Part shown: positions 6,313-6,708 of the stretch, piece after piece
Layout of the letters: each line of letters begins with the position of its first letter
How positions within the stretch are numbered: the stretch's first letter is position 1
Assembly (NCBI GenBank): GCA_026418875.1
Contig: JAOAAM010000717.1
Span: 1 to 6,708 of the forward strand
Direction: 5' to 3'
Source of the DNA: Gemmataceae bacterium
Lineage (GTDB): Bacteria > Planctomycetota > Planctomycetia > Gemmatales > Gemmataceae
Length of the DNA: 6,708 bases
Notes under the pieces: generated by a model
What the model saw: only the letters and a program-made list of their open reading frames with translations
Told to the model about the DNA's origin: nothing
The model's database searches: none
Position numbers and translations under genes: made by a program

Positions 6313-6689
6313 ATGCGCTTCCGATTGGATCGCGTTCACGTTTGGGCAGGCGAAGTCGAGGATCGGGCGGGCGGAGTGGCGAGCAAGCTGGCCGTGTTGG
6401 CCGAGGCCGGGGCCAACCTGGCTTTTGTCTTTACGCAACGTCGGCCGGACAAGCCGGGCTATGGCATGCTCTATGTCGCGCCCTTAACTTCATCGGAGCA
6501 AGTCAAAGCGGCGAAGAGCATTGGCTTGCACGAGGTGCATGAGCCGATCGTCATCCGGGTCGAGGGGGACAACGAGGCAGGGCTGGCGCACAAGTTGACT
6601 CGGGCTTGGGCCACCGCGGGCATCAGCTTCCATGAGTTGACGATGGTGGTGATGAACGGCAAGTTCGTTGGTTATGCCGCCTTCGACAC
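6313..6689 (+). CDS. Tandem ACT-domain protein, 3' end cut by contig end
   Basis: About 125 codons of genuine sequence are present. Residues 4-72 form a first ACT-like beta-alpha-beta unit (VHVWAGEVEDRAGGVASKLA, then GANLAFVFTQRRPD and MLYVAP). Residues 78-126 begin a second unit (PIVIRVEGDNEAGLAHKLTR, then GISFHELTMVVMNGKFVGYA). ACT domains bind amino acids or similar small ligands, usually at dimer interfaces. With no catalytic domain seen, this looks like a small stand-alone ACT protein, perhaps a regulator or sensor. The usual length of such two-ACT proteins suggests only the last strand or so is missing. The ATG at 6313 follows GGGAG by nine bases. The frame stays open into the terminal adapter, but the residues after codon 126 (CLLYTS) are adapter-encoded and should be removed. 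It is divergent from the dehydrogenase gene; proximity to leuD hints at amino-acid metabolism but proves nothing. Confidence 0.85.
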
Positions 6690-6708
6690 CTGTCTCTTAT
6701 ACACATCT
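6690..6708 (+). other. Nextera/Tn5 mosaic-end adapter sequence (artefact)
   Basis: The final 19 bases, CTGTCTCTTATACACATCT, match exactly the Tn5 mosaic-end sequence used in Nextera tagmentation libraries. The match runs to the last base of the window, as expected of untrimmed read-through adapter at a contig end. It is not genomic. The first C could by chance also be genomic. Confidence 0.97.

Noticed and set aside
6133..6438. A 101-codon minus-strand frame between the dehydrogenase and ACT genes
   Set aside because: Half of it is antisense to the ACT gene. The rest shows no domain, signal or convincing ribosome site.

Overview
The window is GC-rich bacterial DNA. It most resembles a planctomycete, probably from the Gemmata side of the phylum. 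The grounds are recalled family resemblance, not a search: a small CxxTG/PGE-motif protein next to a lipoprotein with a VDxGSNDxEFW core, a plant/cyanobacterial-type LeuD, and a Gfo/Idh/MocA oxidoreductase of a type common in these bacteria. I would treat the phylum call as likely and the family call as tentative. The last 19 bases (6690-6708) are the Tn5/Nextera mosaic-end adapter, so real genome ends at about 6689. This is the raw end of a shotgun contig.

Layout. A minus-strand gene (42-812) encodes an unrecognised membrane protein. A 166-bp divergent intergenic region with a plausible plus-strand promoter separates it from a plus-strand gene (979-2382). That gene encodes an exported protein whose C-terminal thioredoxin-like domain has lost its CxxC site. 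After a 171-bp gap with palindromes comes a two-gene plus-strand operon: a 162-aa Cys-containing protein (2554-3042) and, 10 nt later, a lipoprotein with a possible LolA/LolB-like fold (3053-4024). A convergent intergenic region follows, with four copies of an octamer repeat and a small perfect hairpin. Then two minus-strand genes are read in the order Gfo/Idh/MocA dehydrogenase (4858-6045), then leuD (4183-4752), separated by 105 bp that hold a strong two-part hairpin. Finally, a divergent plus-strand gene for a tandem ACT-domain protein (6313 onward) is cut by the contig end.

Functionally, the left part is mostly envelope biology: membrane protein, exported redoxin-like protein and lipoprotein operon. 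The right part is metabolic: leucine biosynthesis, an NAD(P)-dependent sugar/polyol-type dehydrogenase and an ACT-domain putative sensor. leuC is not next to leuD, so the two isopropylmalate isomerase subunits are unlinked here, at least within this window. No RNA gene, mobile element or CRISPR array was recognised. I see no convincing new multi-gene system. The best leads are the CxxC-less redoxin protein, the conserved-looking protein/lipoprotein pair, the octamer repeat and the hairpin in front of leuD. No gene-free stretch exceeds 300 bases.
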